A stretch of DNA of 64,000 bases from JBBTTE01 sp038064395 (GTDB lineage: Bacteria; Patescibacteriota; Saccharimonadia; Saccharimonadales; UBA4665). Location of the stretch: assembly GCA_038064395.1 (NCBI GenBank), contig JBBTTE010000003.1, positions 310,001-374,000 on the forward strand, in the 5' to 3' direction. The position numbers were made by a program, and so were the translations under genes. This document shows, one piece after another, positions 57,496-64,000 of this stretch (positions are counted from its first letter, which is position 1; each line of letters opens with the position of its first letter). The notes below the pieces were generated by a model. The model did no database searches and had not been told where the DNA came from. It worked only from the letters and a program-made list of their open reading frames with translations.

Positions 57496-57524
57496 TTGAC
57501 AACAGAGGCGCTTATCTGTAAAAT
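57496..57524 (+). promoter_or_regulatory. rpsP promoter
   Basis: TTGACA (57496-57501), 17 bases, TAAAAT (57519-57524): the most consensus-like sigma-70 promoter in the window. It lies about 60 bases ahead of rpsP, giving a leader that includes AGGAAGAAAAG. Confidence 0.85.
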
Positions 57525-57585
57525 AGCAAGCATTGTATTTAGCAACCAAGTTAAGGTTTAGGAAGAAAAGAGTCTCAGAAGATAT

Positions 57586-58143
57586 ATGTTAGTTATCCGT
57601 ATGCAACGTACCGGCCGCAAAGGTCACGCAATGTTCCGTGTCGTAGTTCAAGACGCCCGTCAAACTCCAACTAGTGGCAAGGTCGTTGTCCGTCTAGGTA
57701 GCTTCGACCCGCACACTAAGGCAACCATTCTCGATAAGGAGAAGGCAGCTTACTATCTTGAGCACGGTGCACAGCCATCACCTCGCGTTGTCCGTCTACT
57801 TAAGGCCGAAGGCGTTAAGCTACCTTCATGGGTTAAGCAGCCTGCTGACAAAGAGCGCGTTACTCGTAACGCCGATAAGCGTCGCAGCACTCGTCCAGAA
57901 GAACCAGTCGAAGAGGCCGCTCCAGAAGCTGAAGCACCTGCCGCCGAGCCTGCAGCCGAAGCCACAGAAGTTGCCGAAGCTCCTGCAGCTGAGGCCGACG
58001 CCGCTCCAGCCGAAGAAGTCGCAGAAGATGTTGAAACCCCAGCTGAAGAGCCGGTAGTAGAGTCCGAAACCACCGAAGAAGCACCTGCAGAAGTCGCCGA
58101 AGCAGAAGCTCCAGCCGACGAAGAAGCCGACAAGCCAGCTTAA
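57586..58143 (+). CDS. rpsP: 30S ribosomal protein S16 with acidic tail
   Basis: 185 aa: the S16 fold occupies residues 1-85 (LVIRMQRTGRKGHAMFRVVVQDARQTPTSGKVVVRLGSFDP). It is followed by a Lys/Arg stretch and about 85 residues of Ala/Glu/Pro repeats, roughly doubling the usual length. The start MLVIRMQRTGRKG matches S16 alignments. It heads the rpsP-khpA region, with trmD further downstream; rimM is missing here. Confidence 0.95.
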   Translation: MLVIRMQRTGRKGHAMFRVVVQDARQTPTSGKVVVRLGSFDPHTKATILDKEKAAYYLEHGAQPSPRVVRLLKAEGVKLPSWVKQPADKERVTRNADKRRSTRPEEPVEEAAPEAEAPAAEPAAEATEVAEAPAAEADAAPAEEVAEDVETPAEEPVVESETTEEAPAEVAEAEAPADEEADKPA

Positions 58144-58171
58144 TTAAGGGGCGTAATAACTCACAACTGCC

Positions 58172-58193
58172 GCAAACTCGAGTTTGCTATACT
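58172..58193 (+). promoter_or_regulatory. 16-bp perfect palindrome overlapping khpA promoter
   Basis: GCAAACTCGAGTTTGC (58172-58187) is a perfect palindrome that runs directly into TATACT (58188-58193), the extended -10 box (TGCTATACT) of the KH-protein gene. This looks like an operator; it might also act as the rpsP terminator, though no U-run follows. Confidence 0.5.
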
Positions 58194-58246
58194 TAATATA
58201 CAAGTACGGGAGTGCTACCAAACTAACCTAAAGAGGAGTCTGTCAC

Positions 58247-58756
58247 ATGAGTGAAATCGACCAACAGTTTATAGAATACGTAGTTAAGTCTCTAGTCGGC
58301 AACCCCGACGCAGTTACAATTGAGCGACGCATCGATGAGAAGGGTGTCTTATTAGAGCTGACCGTTGACCCAGAAGATCTAGGTCGTGTGATTGGCAAGC
58401 GTGGTGCTACTGCCCAGTCTCTAAGGACTCTACTACGTGCACTCGGCACTAAGAACGACGCTCGTTACAACCTCAAGATTATCGACAACGGCCCGCTTGA
58501 CCACGAACGCCCAGAACGTCCAGAACGCCCTGCTCGAGATGACAAGCCTGCGCCTGCTAAGTCTTCTGATGATGCGCCAGCCGATGACGTAGCTAACGAC
58601 AGCTCTAAGACCAACGACGACACTCCAGCACCCGTAGAAGAAGTTGCAGAAGCACCAGCTCCTGAGCCAGAAGCTCCTAGCGAAGAAGATCAGACCAGCG
58701 ACCGCCTGCGCCAAACTCGCGCCGAGCTAGCTGACCTCGACGATCTCGACGTCTAA
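58247..58756 (+). CDS. khpA: KH-domain RNA-binding protein (KhpA/YlqC) with acidic tail
   Basis: 169 aa. The single KH domain covers residues 1-80 (QFIEYVVKSLVGNPDAV, VDPEDLGRVIGKRGATAQSLRTLL with the GxxG loop IGKRGAT). The remainder is acidic and Pro/Ala-rich, with DDAPADDVANDSS and EEVAEAPAPEPEAPSEED. It would bind single-stranded RNA. AAAGAGGAG precedes the ATG. Its stop overlaps the convergent gene's stop by four bases. Confidence 0.9.
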   Translation: MSEIDQQFIEYVVKSLVGNPDAVTIERRIDEKGVLLELTVDPEDLGRVIGKRGATAQSLRTLLRALGTKNDARYNLKIIDNGPLDHERPERPERPARDDKPAPAKSSDDAPADDVANDSSKTNDDTPAPVEEVAEAPAPEPEAPSEEDQTSDRLRQTRAELADLDDLDV

Positions 58757-59088
58757 TATTCTATGATGTAGTCGGTGGCTTCACCGGCTGATTTGCGTTC
58801 GCCATTCAGAAGTCTGGCGACAATTCGGCTACCGATTGTGTAGGTGGTCGGTCTCTCAGTCGTAACTGGCGGCATGTATCTGAACAGTAGGTTGTCGACG
58901 AATACTTTGTTATCGGGTCGCTTACTTAGTGCTTCGCCGTCCTCGAAGCTGAACCCATCAACTTCTAGTAGTAGACCTTCGAACATACCAGTTTCGTTCT
59001 CCGCCTCGAAGAAACCGTCGAAGTTATCGGGCTCAAAGGTTACGACATGCAAGCCACCATCGGCCATTTCTACCTTCTGTATAAACAT
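58753..59088 (-). CDS. Hypothetical protein, 111 aa
   Basis: Unrecognised acidic, probably beta-rich small protein (GLHVVTFEPDNFDGFFEAEN, GMFEGLLLEVDGFSFEDGE). TATAAT is seven bases before the ATG, so likely leaderless. It overlaps the convergent khpA by four bases. Nothing indicates a function. Confidence 0.65.
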   Translation of the reverse strand: MFIQKVEMADGGLHVVTFEPDNFDGFFEAENETGMFEGLLLEVDGFSFEDGEALSKRPDNKVFVDNLLFRYMPPVTTERPTTYTIGSRIVARLLNGERKSAGEATDYIIEY

Positions 59089-59145
59089 ATTACCAATATT
59101 ATATCATTAAATTCTCTCAAAAGCAAGCGAATAGTCGATAATAAA

Positions 59146-59247
59146 CGCAGAGCTTGCTATACAACGGCGAGATCGGTATAGTAGTCCTTGGTCAATTAGA
59201 CTTACAAAAACAAACAGCTCTGCGAGACATCGAAAGATGGGAGCTTT
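59146..59247 (+). ncRNA. Candidate structured intergenic RNA
   Basis: In the 177-base gap between two minus-strand genes, CGCAGAGCT (59146-59154) and AGCTCTGCG (59216-59224) form a perfect 9-bp inverted repeat around about 60 bases. It is followed by CATC-GAAA-GATG (GNRA-like tetraloop) and GAGCTTT. Promoter-like TTGCTATAC lies at the left. It could be a small RNA or a leader; no ORF of note is present. Confidence 0.3.
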
Positions 59248-59254
59248 ATGTGAC

Positions 59255-59282
59255 AAAACAACCCCTTAACTGGGGTTGTTTT
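59255..59282. terminator. Bidirectional intrinsic terminator
   Basis: AAAACAACCCC and GGGGTTGTTTT are perfectly complementary over 11 bp with the loop TTAACT; A and T tracts flank the stem on both sides. The stop codon of the minus-strand gene 59266-59808 lies in the loop. Confidence 0.9.
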
Positions 59283-59808
59283 GGTTATGGGGAGTGTTGT
59301 GGAGTTGGAATGTAGCTTCGGGCAGGGGCTTAACCCTGAACGTGATTGGCTTTTTGTTGATGTATACGTCTCTATACACAGCACGCGGACCAGAACCTGT
59401 ATCGCTTGGCTCCATTCCGTATATTTCATAACCCTCGGGGGCAAAAGGTTGCAAGGTATTTATAACTTCATCAGGCTTGACGGTGCCCACAGCCATGGTA
59501 GTGTTGATGGCGTAAGGTCTTAGGCTGAACCAGACTTTGCCTTCGAGCGAATCCTCGTGACCATGACCTCGGTTGTAGTTGTTAACGGCATTTCTCACGA
59601 TTCGCGGTCCGGCCTTCTGGGCAGCTCTTGTTTTTTTGTCTTCTTGCCAGCATTCGTACCCTATGGCGGCCTTGCCCATATAGCTGTCGGCAAAGGCTTG
59701 TGCTAAGTCCAGAACTCGATTTCCTGCATCGTACCAACGCTGACGTCTTTCGACTGCGCGGTCGTGCTTGTTGGGGTCTATTTCGGGTAACGATCTGCCA
59801 GAACTCAT
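59266..59808 (-). CDS. Hypothetical protein, 180 aa
   Basis: Unrecognised. The first half is charged and helical (HDRAVERRQRWYDAGNRVLDLAQ), the second half beta-rich, with RAVYRDVYINKKPITFRVKPLP and an Asn/His-rich end. I start at MSSGRSLPEID (59808), six bases after the TATAGT box. The RVKPLP strand recalls RIKPLP in the gene at 16418, suggesting a common domain. Confidence 0.68.
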   Translation of the reverse strand: MSSGRSLPEIDPNKHDRAVERRQRWYDAGNRVLDLAQAFADSYMGKAAIGYECWQEDKKTRAAQKAGPRIVRNAVNNYNRGHGHEDSLEGKVWFSLRPYAINTTMAVGTVKPDEVINTLQPFAPEGYEIYGMEPSDTGSGPRAVYRDVYINKKPITFRVKPLPEATFQLHNTPHNQNNPS

Positions 59809-59865
59809 CAGCATACTATAAATTAAATACGACAATTAATCAAGTATAAGGTAGAATGTTAACAG

Positions 59866-60510
59866 ATGAAGATTCAGATTATAACTCTATTTCCGGAGAT
59901 GTTTGACGGTGTGCTCGGTAATAGCATGCTCTGGAAGGCTAGCGATAAGGGCATTGTGTCTTATGAGACGATTGATTTGCGTCAGTTCGGTCTTGGTCCA
60001 CGTCGACAGGTAGATGACACACCTTACGGGGGCGGTGACGGCATGCTTATGATGGTTGAGCCGTTAGTTGCTGCAATCTCGGAGGCTCGGTCTAATGATC
60101 CGTCGGCTTCGGTGTTCTTGCCGACGCCGCGGGGCAAGCTGTACAAGCAGTCCGATGCTAAGCGATTGGCTGCTTCTGACAACGGCATTATTATTGTTTG
60201 CCCTCGCTATGAGGGTTATGACGAACGCGTTACCAAGTGGGTTGATGAGAGCTTCTGCATCGGCAACTACGTCCTGACCGGCGGGGAACTGCCAGCCATG
60301 ATCCTTATAGACTCAGTCGTTAGGCTATTACCTGGCGTTCTGGGTGGCGAGAACTCGGCCGAGATCGAATCCTTCCAGCAAGATGACGAAAGCATTGAGT
60401 TCCCCCAGTACACCAGACCAGAAGAGTTCCAAGGCATGAATGTCCCAGATGTCCTACTAAGCGGCCATCACGCCGAGATTGACAAATGGCGCCAAGCCAA
60501 TAGTAATTGA
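59866..60510 (+). CDS. trmD: tRNA (guanine37-N1)-methyltransferase
   Basis: 214 aa SPOUT enzyme that methylates G37 to prevent +1 frameshifting. MKIQIITLFPEMFDG at the N-terminus, DTPYGGGDGMLMM, CPRYEGYDERV, and the knot region SFCIGNYVLTGGELPAMILIDS are all diagnostic. It is close to rpsP and khpA but separated by two minus-strand genes, so the classical operon has been opened. TGA stop confirms that TGA is not recoded. Confidence 0.96.
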   Translation: MKIQIITLFPEMFDGVLGNSMLWKASDKGIVSYETIDLRQFGLGPRRQVDDTPYGGGDGMLMMVEPLVAAISEARSNDPSASVFLPTPRGKLYKQSDAKRLAASDNGIIIVCPRYEGYDERVTKWVDESFCIGNYVLTGGELPAMILIDSVVRLLPGVLGGENSAEIESFQQDDESIEFPQYTRPEEFQGMNVPDVLLSGHHAEIDKWRQANSN

Positions 60511-60545
60511 TGAACTAAGAGCGGTACCCACCTGCATAGTCGCAT

Positions 60546-60573
60546 CCAACAATAAATCAACAATTATTGTTGG
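60546..60573. terminator. CCAACAATAA palindrome between trmD and kinase gene
   Basis: CCAACAATAA (60546-60555) and TTATTGTTGG (60564-60573) form a perfect 10-bp stem, followed by GTAG as in the guaA element. It contains the stop codon of the minus-strand kinase gene. Probably a convergent-gene terminator; no U-run. Confidence 0.55.
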
Positions 60574-61310
60574 GTAGTCAATTTGACTGTGAATTGTGTG
60601 CCGCGCTGCCTCGAGCTGCTAACCCGAATCGAACCATTGAAATCCTTAGTCACGTATTCTCGGACAATCGACAATCCAATACCAAGACCCCGACCAGATT
60701 TATTCTTGGTTGTGTAGAATGGCTCAAATAAGTTAGGAAGTTCAGGAGTTGGGATGCCTTTGCCCCAGTCAGTGACATTTATAGTTGTCCATCGTCGAGC
60801 GTGTGAAATAGTGACTTTTACTAACGATCTTTCGTCGTATTTGTCATTCTCATCGTATGCATCGATGGCATTGATTATTAGATTGGCCAGTATATGCTGG
60901 AACTTAACTGGGTCGCCATAAAGTTTGCATTTGCGTGAATCGTCTATCTCTAATCGAACGCCCGCCTTCCTAGACAAGGGAACGACTACACGCTTTAGTT
61001 GATCAAGCTGGGGTTGCATGCAGAACTCGGTTATATTACCTGTCTGCCTAACTTGTTGCCTAGCTGATTCAACGTAGCGCCTCAATATCTGGACGTCTTT
61101 TTTCAATTGATTCACGACCGGTAGCTTATTGTCGCTCATCTCAAGGCGAAGAATTACGGCACTTAATGGGTTGCTGATCTCGTGCAGCATGGTGGCGCTG
61201 ATCCGCCCAATTTCGGCAAAATGCTGTAGTTCTTCTAGATTTGAAGCATCAAAGTTAGTGAAATTATTCGACCCGCTAGCTCGCCTACTAACCAACGCCT
61301 TGATAGTCAT
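60564..61310 (-). CDS. Soluble histidine kinase
   Basis: 248 aa with no membrane segment. HisKA-type H box MLHEISNPLSAVIL (His43), then the HATPase domain: N box LANLIINAIDAYDE, G1 VTDWGKGIP, F box LFEPFYTTK, G2 GRGLGIGLSIVREY. The short N-terminus leaves no sensor domain, so it must receive its signal from a partner or sense redox/ATP directly. It follows its response regulator gene by three bases. Confidence 0.9.
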   Translation of the reverse strand: MTIKALVSRRASGSNNFTNFDASNLEELQHFAEIGRISATMLHEISNPLSAVILRLEMSDNKLPVVNQLKKDVQILRRYVESARQQVRQTGNITEFCMQPQLDQLKRVVVPLSRKAGVRLEIDDSRKCKLYGDPVKFQHILANLIINAIDAYDENDKYDERSLVKVTISHARRWTTINVTDWGKGIPTPELPNLFEPFYTTKNKSGRGLGIGLSIVREYVTKDFNGSIRVSSSRQRGTQFTVKLTTQQ

Positions 61311-61313
61311 GGG

Positions 61314-62033
61314 CTAATCTTGCAAGGCAGTTGCTGGCTGCACAGTCTCCAACTTATAGCCGAGCCCGTGAACAGTCTGAATCAACGACTGGCCAAAAGG
61401 CCGGTCAATCTTATCACGCAGGCTCTTAATATGTACATCAACAGTGTTAGTCCAGATATTATCATTGCCTTGCCAGGCGTAGCGAGTAAGCGCATTCCGG
61501 GTTACTACTGTGCCAGCGTGCTCCATCAGACACTCTAATAGGGCGAATTCTTTGCGGCGCAAAGTCACTTCGATGCCCTCACGTGTAACCTTGAAGGTCT
61601 GCCTGTCTAGCAACAAGTCACCAATCGACAGTTGTCGACTAAGCTTGAGTAGACCCTGATTAGTGCGCAGAAGAGCACGTAACCGAGCCTTGAGCTCGCC
61701 TAGGCTGAACGGCTTGGTTAAATAGTCGTTGGCGCCTGAATCGAGTAGATTGATCTTAGTCATAACGCCACTATCGCCCGACAAAATTAAAATCGGGACA
61801 CTGAGGCCCCGATCGCGTATTTGCCGACAAACCATAATGCCGGTCATGTCGGGGAGGTTGAGGTCGAGAACGATAATGTCAAACTCTTCAGTGTCGACCT
61901 TATATAACGCTGTCTGACCAGTGCCAGCAACTTCTATGTTGTGGCTGCCACGCAGCGCTTGCGACAAAGCAGTTGCAATACTTCTGTCATCTTCGATAAG
62001 TAGAACCTGAGGTAGTGTTTGCATAGTGGACAT
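61314..62033 (-). CDS. OmpR/PhoB-family response regulator
   Basis: 239 aa: receiver domain with acidic pocket LLIEDD and phospho-acceptor Asp57 in IIVLDLNLPDMTG, Lys in YLTKPFSLGEL; winged-helix output domain with RRKEFALLECLMEHAGTVVTR and NTVDVHIKSLRDKID. Forms a two-component pair with the downstream kinase. Superoxide dismutase is the next minus-strand gene upstream, 96 bases away. A regulatory link is possible but unproven. Confidence 0.93.
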   Translation of the reverse strand: MSTMQTLPQVLLIEDDRSIATALSQALRGSHNIEVAGTGQTALYKVDTEEFDIIVLDLNLPDMTGIMVCRQIRDRGLSVPILILSGDSGVMTKINLLDSGANDYLTKPFSLGELKARLRALLRTNQGLLKLSRQLSIGDLLLDRQTFKVTREGIEVTLRRKEFALLECLMEHAGTVVTRNALTRYAWQGNDNIWTNTVDVHIKSLRDKIDRPFGQSLIQTVHGLGYKLETVQPATALQD

Positions 62034-62129
62034 TATTATTACGCACTAACATTAAAAAACTATTAAATCCCAAGTTTTTCGAATAATATCAGAATATAGC
62101 CAATATGTCCATACCTTTTTATAATATTT

Positions 62130-62726
62130 TTACTTCAAGTCGAAACGAGACTGAACTTCGTGCCAGTTAACTACATGCCACCATGCCTTAATGTAGTCGG
62201 CGCGCTTGTAGGTGTAGTCGAGGTAGTAGGCGTGTTCCCAGACGTCTAGTCCTAGGAGTGGGGCTGGTCCGCCACTGTTGAGGGGTGAATCTTGGTTAGG
62301 TGTGGTGACTATGGATAGATCTGGCTGTAGCCATGCCCAGCCGCTGCCGAAGACAGCTAGGGCTTTGGCTTCAAAGGCGTCCATGAATCCCTGATAATCG
62401 CCGTACTTGGCCTTGAGAGCGTCAGCAAGAGCGCCTGTTGGTTCTACGCCGCCGTCTGGTGACATGAACTTCCAGAACAGAGTGTGGTTGTAGTGTCCAC
62501 CTCCGTGATTACGTACAACACCACGAACTGACTCTGGAACTGCATCTAGATTGCTGATAAGTTCCTCAAGCGATTTGCCCTCGAGCTCGGGTGTCTTCTC
62601 GATAGCGCCGTTCAGTTTGTCGACATAGGTCTGATGGTGCTTGCTGTGATGCAGCTCCATGATGTCCTTGCTTATGTATTTGCCGAATGCGCTGTAATCG
62701 TAGTCTAGATCTGGTAGCGTGAACAT
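62130..62726 (-). CDS. sodA: Superoxide dismutase, Fe/Mn family
   Basis: 198 aa. Metal ligands: His in MELHHSKHHQTYV (residues 24-29), His in NHGGGHYNHTLFWKFM, and DVWEHAYYLDY at the C-terminus. GSGWAWLQ and GPAPLLGLDVWEH are typical; whether Fe or Mn is bound cannot be decided. AGAGGG precedes the ATG. It protects a fermentative cell from oxygen. Its promoter TACAAT lies about 30 bases upstream. Confidence 0.95.
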   Translation of the reverse strand: MFTLPDLDYDYSAFGKYISKDIMELHHSKHHQTYVDKLNGAIEKTPELEGKSLEELISNLDAVPESVRGVVRNHGGGHYNHTLFWKFMSPDGGVEPTGALADALKAKYGDYQGFMDAFEAKALAVFGSGWAWLQPDLSIVTTPNQDSPLNSGGPAPLLGLDVWEHAYYLDYTYKRADYIKAWWHVVNWHEVQSRFDLK

Positions 62727-62817
62727 TTTGTACCCTCTTTATCTTCGATCTTATTGTAGCCCTTACTGATAACCCAGTCCAGACTCCCCTATAACTGTTG
62801 ATAGTCTAGATGGGGGA

Positions 62818-62830
62818 GAGTATAATACTC
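62818..62830 (+). promoter_or_regulatory. Palindromic -10 of the 84-aa gene
   Basis: GAGTATAATACTC is a perfect 13-base palindrome centred on TATAAT; the ATG at 62835 is eight bases after the -10. A similar palindrome, GCTATAATATAGC, spans the promoter at 2974-2986. These may be coincidental symmetry of the -10 box. Confidence 0.3.
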
Positions 62831-62834
62831 GGTT

Positions 62835-63089
62835 ATGACTATAGAATCTCCAACCCCACAACCTACTAACGATCCTAACGCTCCAGCTCCATATGATGCA
62901 GACGCGGCCGCGGCCGCAGCAGAAGCTGAAGGTATGATTGCGCCCCAAACAGCAGCTGAGCAACTTGCCGCTCCACCACAGTCTACTGTTCCGCCCGTAG
63001 AGACTGCGTCAGCAATCACCCCTGAGGAAGAAATTGCTCGCATGGAAGGCGAAGGCGGCGTACAGCAAGAACAGAAACCCGCCGCTTAA
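62835..63089 (+). CDS. Low-complexity Ala/Pro-rich protein, 84 aa
   Basis: Composed of Ala, Pro, Glu and Gln with no predicted fold (PNAPAPYDADAAAAAAEAEG, EEEIARMEGEGG). Unrecognised; probably disordered. TATAAT eight bases before the ATG supports it as a real leaderless gene. It precedes the ATP-citrate-lyase-like gene on the same strand by 73 bases. Confidence 0.55.
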   Translation: MTIESPTPQPTNDPNAPAPYDADAAAAAAEAEGMIAPQTAAEQLAAPPQSTVPPVETASAITPEEEIARMEGEGGVQQEQKPAA

Positions 63090-63162
63090 CTTAAGCCAAC
63101 GGCCAATTACTGTAAGCCTTTTCAGCTAGAATCACATCTGTAATTCTGCTATCATTAAGCTA

Positions 63163-64000
63163 ATGCCTCGCCAGAAACTTTCCGAATATCGCTCCAAGGT
63201 CATTATCTCTGAAGCTCTCGAGCTGACATATAATGGTTGGTCGATTGACGCCAGCAAAGACGTGTCGTCTCAGCTGTCCAAGGTTCACTCAGACGCCAGC
63301 GAATATGTCGTCAAGGTCGACGAAGGTGTTAAAGGTCGGTTCAAGAAGGGCCTAGTTCTGCTTAATGTCGCTCACGGCGAGCTTAGCGAGGCTGTCGCCA
63401 GCTTGACCGCCAAGGGTTACAGCAAGTTCATCATTGAGCCGCAAGTTGGCCATGATCAATCTAGTGAACGCTATATAAGCCTGATTTCTGAACGTACAGG
63501 CCTGTCGATTAAGTACACGGCCAGCGGCGGCGTTGATGTCGAGTCTCACGTTGATAGTATTCAGACCGTTGAGGTTAAGTCCGACATTAACTGGGACAAC
63601 TTAGCTACCGAAACAGGCATCAGCAGCAAGCATTTACAGCGCCTAGTCGAAGCGTTTAATGATAATTATTTTGTGTTTCTAGAAATAAACCCTTACTTAG
63701 CCGGTGAATCAGGACTACAAGTTCTGGATGCCGCAGTTGAAGTTGACGATGCTGGCGAGTTCTTCGTAGATAGCTGGAATGATACTGACTTCCGTCGCCA
63801 CGCCAGCCAAGACCTGACTGAGGAGGAGCTGACGGTTCACGAACTCAACGCCAACTCACCAGCTTCTTTCAATCTTAGCGTTCTCGAGCCCAATGGTTCT
63901 ATCTTCTTATTGTTATCCGGCGGCGGCGCCAGTGTAGTTGTGGCCGATGAGATTTATAACCAAGGTTATGGCAAGCAGCTAGCCAATTACGGCGAATATA
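63163..64000 (+). CDS. ATP-citrate lyase-like (large subunit/citryl-CoA synthetase-like), partial
   Basis: First 279 residues of a gene cut by the window edge. MPRQKLSEYRSKVIISEAL resembles the start of AclB/CcsA-type proteins, and LLLSGGGASVVVADEIYNQG followed by LANYGEY closely matches the AGGGASVxYxDTI...ELANYGEYSG block of ATP-citrate lyase. The region between is an ATP-grasp-like fold. It might be citrate lyase, citryl-CoA synthetase or an acyl-CoA ligase relative. TATCAT lies seven bases before the ATG (leaderless). Confidence 0.7.
   Translation, partial: MPRQKLSEYRSKVIISEALELTYNGWSIDASKDVSSQLSKVHSDASEYVVKVDEGVKGRFKKGLVLLNVAHGELSEAVASLTAKGYSKFIIEPQVGHDQSSERYISLISERTGLSIKYTASGGVDVESHVDSIQTVEVKSDINWDNLATETGISSKHLQRLVEAFNDNYFVFLEINPYLAGESGLQVLDAAVEVDDAGEFFVDSWNDTDFRRHASQDLTEEELTVHELNANSPASFNLSVLEPNGSIFLLLSGGGASVVVADEIYNQGYGKQLANYGEY

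Overview
The window is a compact, mostly housekeeping stretch of a bacterial genome. It most resembles Candidatus Saccharibacteria (TM7, Patescibacteria/CPR). The case is indirect: tight gene packing, many lineage-specific small proteins, a DUF5679-type zinc ribbon, a LemA-HtpX pair, a rpmF-nusB-nudix-rnc run, an rpsP-khpA-trmD neighbourhood lacking rimM, and almost no amino-acid biosynthesis. TGA acts as a stop (for example at the end of trmD), so the Gracilibacteria code is excluded. No database search was possible; every family name comes from motifs read in the sequence.

Layout. 1-5.3 kb: uvrA, three unknown proteins, a DedA protein. 5.4-13.5 kb: ribosomal protein L25, a divergent two-gene ABC exporter, an acidic C-tail-anchored protein, trhO, an unknown. 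13.5-21.9 kb: uvrC, an M24 peptidase, a 4-TM protein with secG and a membrane-anchored solute-binding protein, an FAD-linked oxidase, tRNAs Leu, Leu and Val. 21.9-30.2 kb: a D,D-carboxypeptidase, lemA-htpX, ligA, a CorA-like channel, tRNA-Ala. 30.2-41.3 kb: the most accessory-looking part, with small unknown genes, tRNAs Phe, Gly, Cys and Leu, a threonine deaminase-like enzyme, a class IV aminotransferase, and several regulatory leaders. 41.4-50.5 kb: surface proteins, a MurF-like ligase, ddl, an aminotransferase, guaA. 50.6-60.5 kb: methyltransferase, leuS, rpmF-nusB-nudix-rnc, a possible metallopeptidase, rpsP-khpA-trmD. 60.5-64 kb: a soluble histidine kinase with an OmpR-type regulator, superoxide dismutase, and the start of an ATP-citrate-lyase-like gene cut by the window edge.

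Most striking observations. (1) leuS encodes a leucyl-tRNA synthetase of 1002 residues whose editing domain is interrupted by a complete alpha/beta-hydrolase domain with an apparent Ser-Asp-His triad. It aligns by eye with a free-standing hydrolase encoded elsewhere in the window. (2) Three leaders look like ribosome-mediated transcription attenuators: a Leu/Val-codon leader peptide before a small unknown gene, an Ile-codon leader peptide before the threonine deaminase, and a third before a 351-residue protein. With the leader peptide before the ABC exporter and a possible alternating hairpin before the corA-like gene, this suggests that a presumed amino-acid auxotroph uses translation-sensing leaders widely. 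(3) tRNA-Gly has U19 and A56 in place of the near-universal G19-C56 pair. (4) Many genes start 6-9 nt after a TATAAT-type -10 box with no Shine-Dalgarno, so leaderless mRNAs look common. (5) Several unexplained palindromic intergenic elements are present, including one of 112 bp before ddl.
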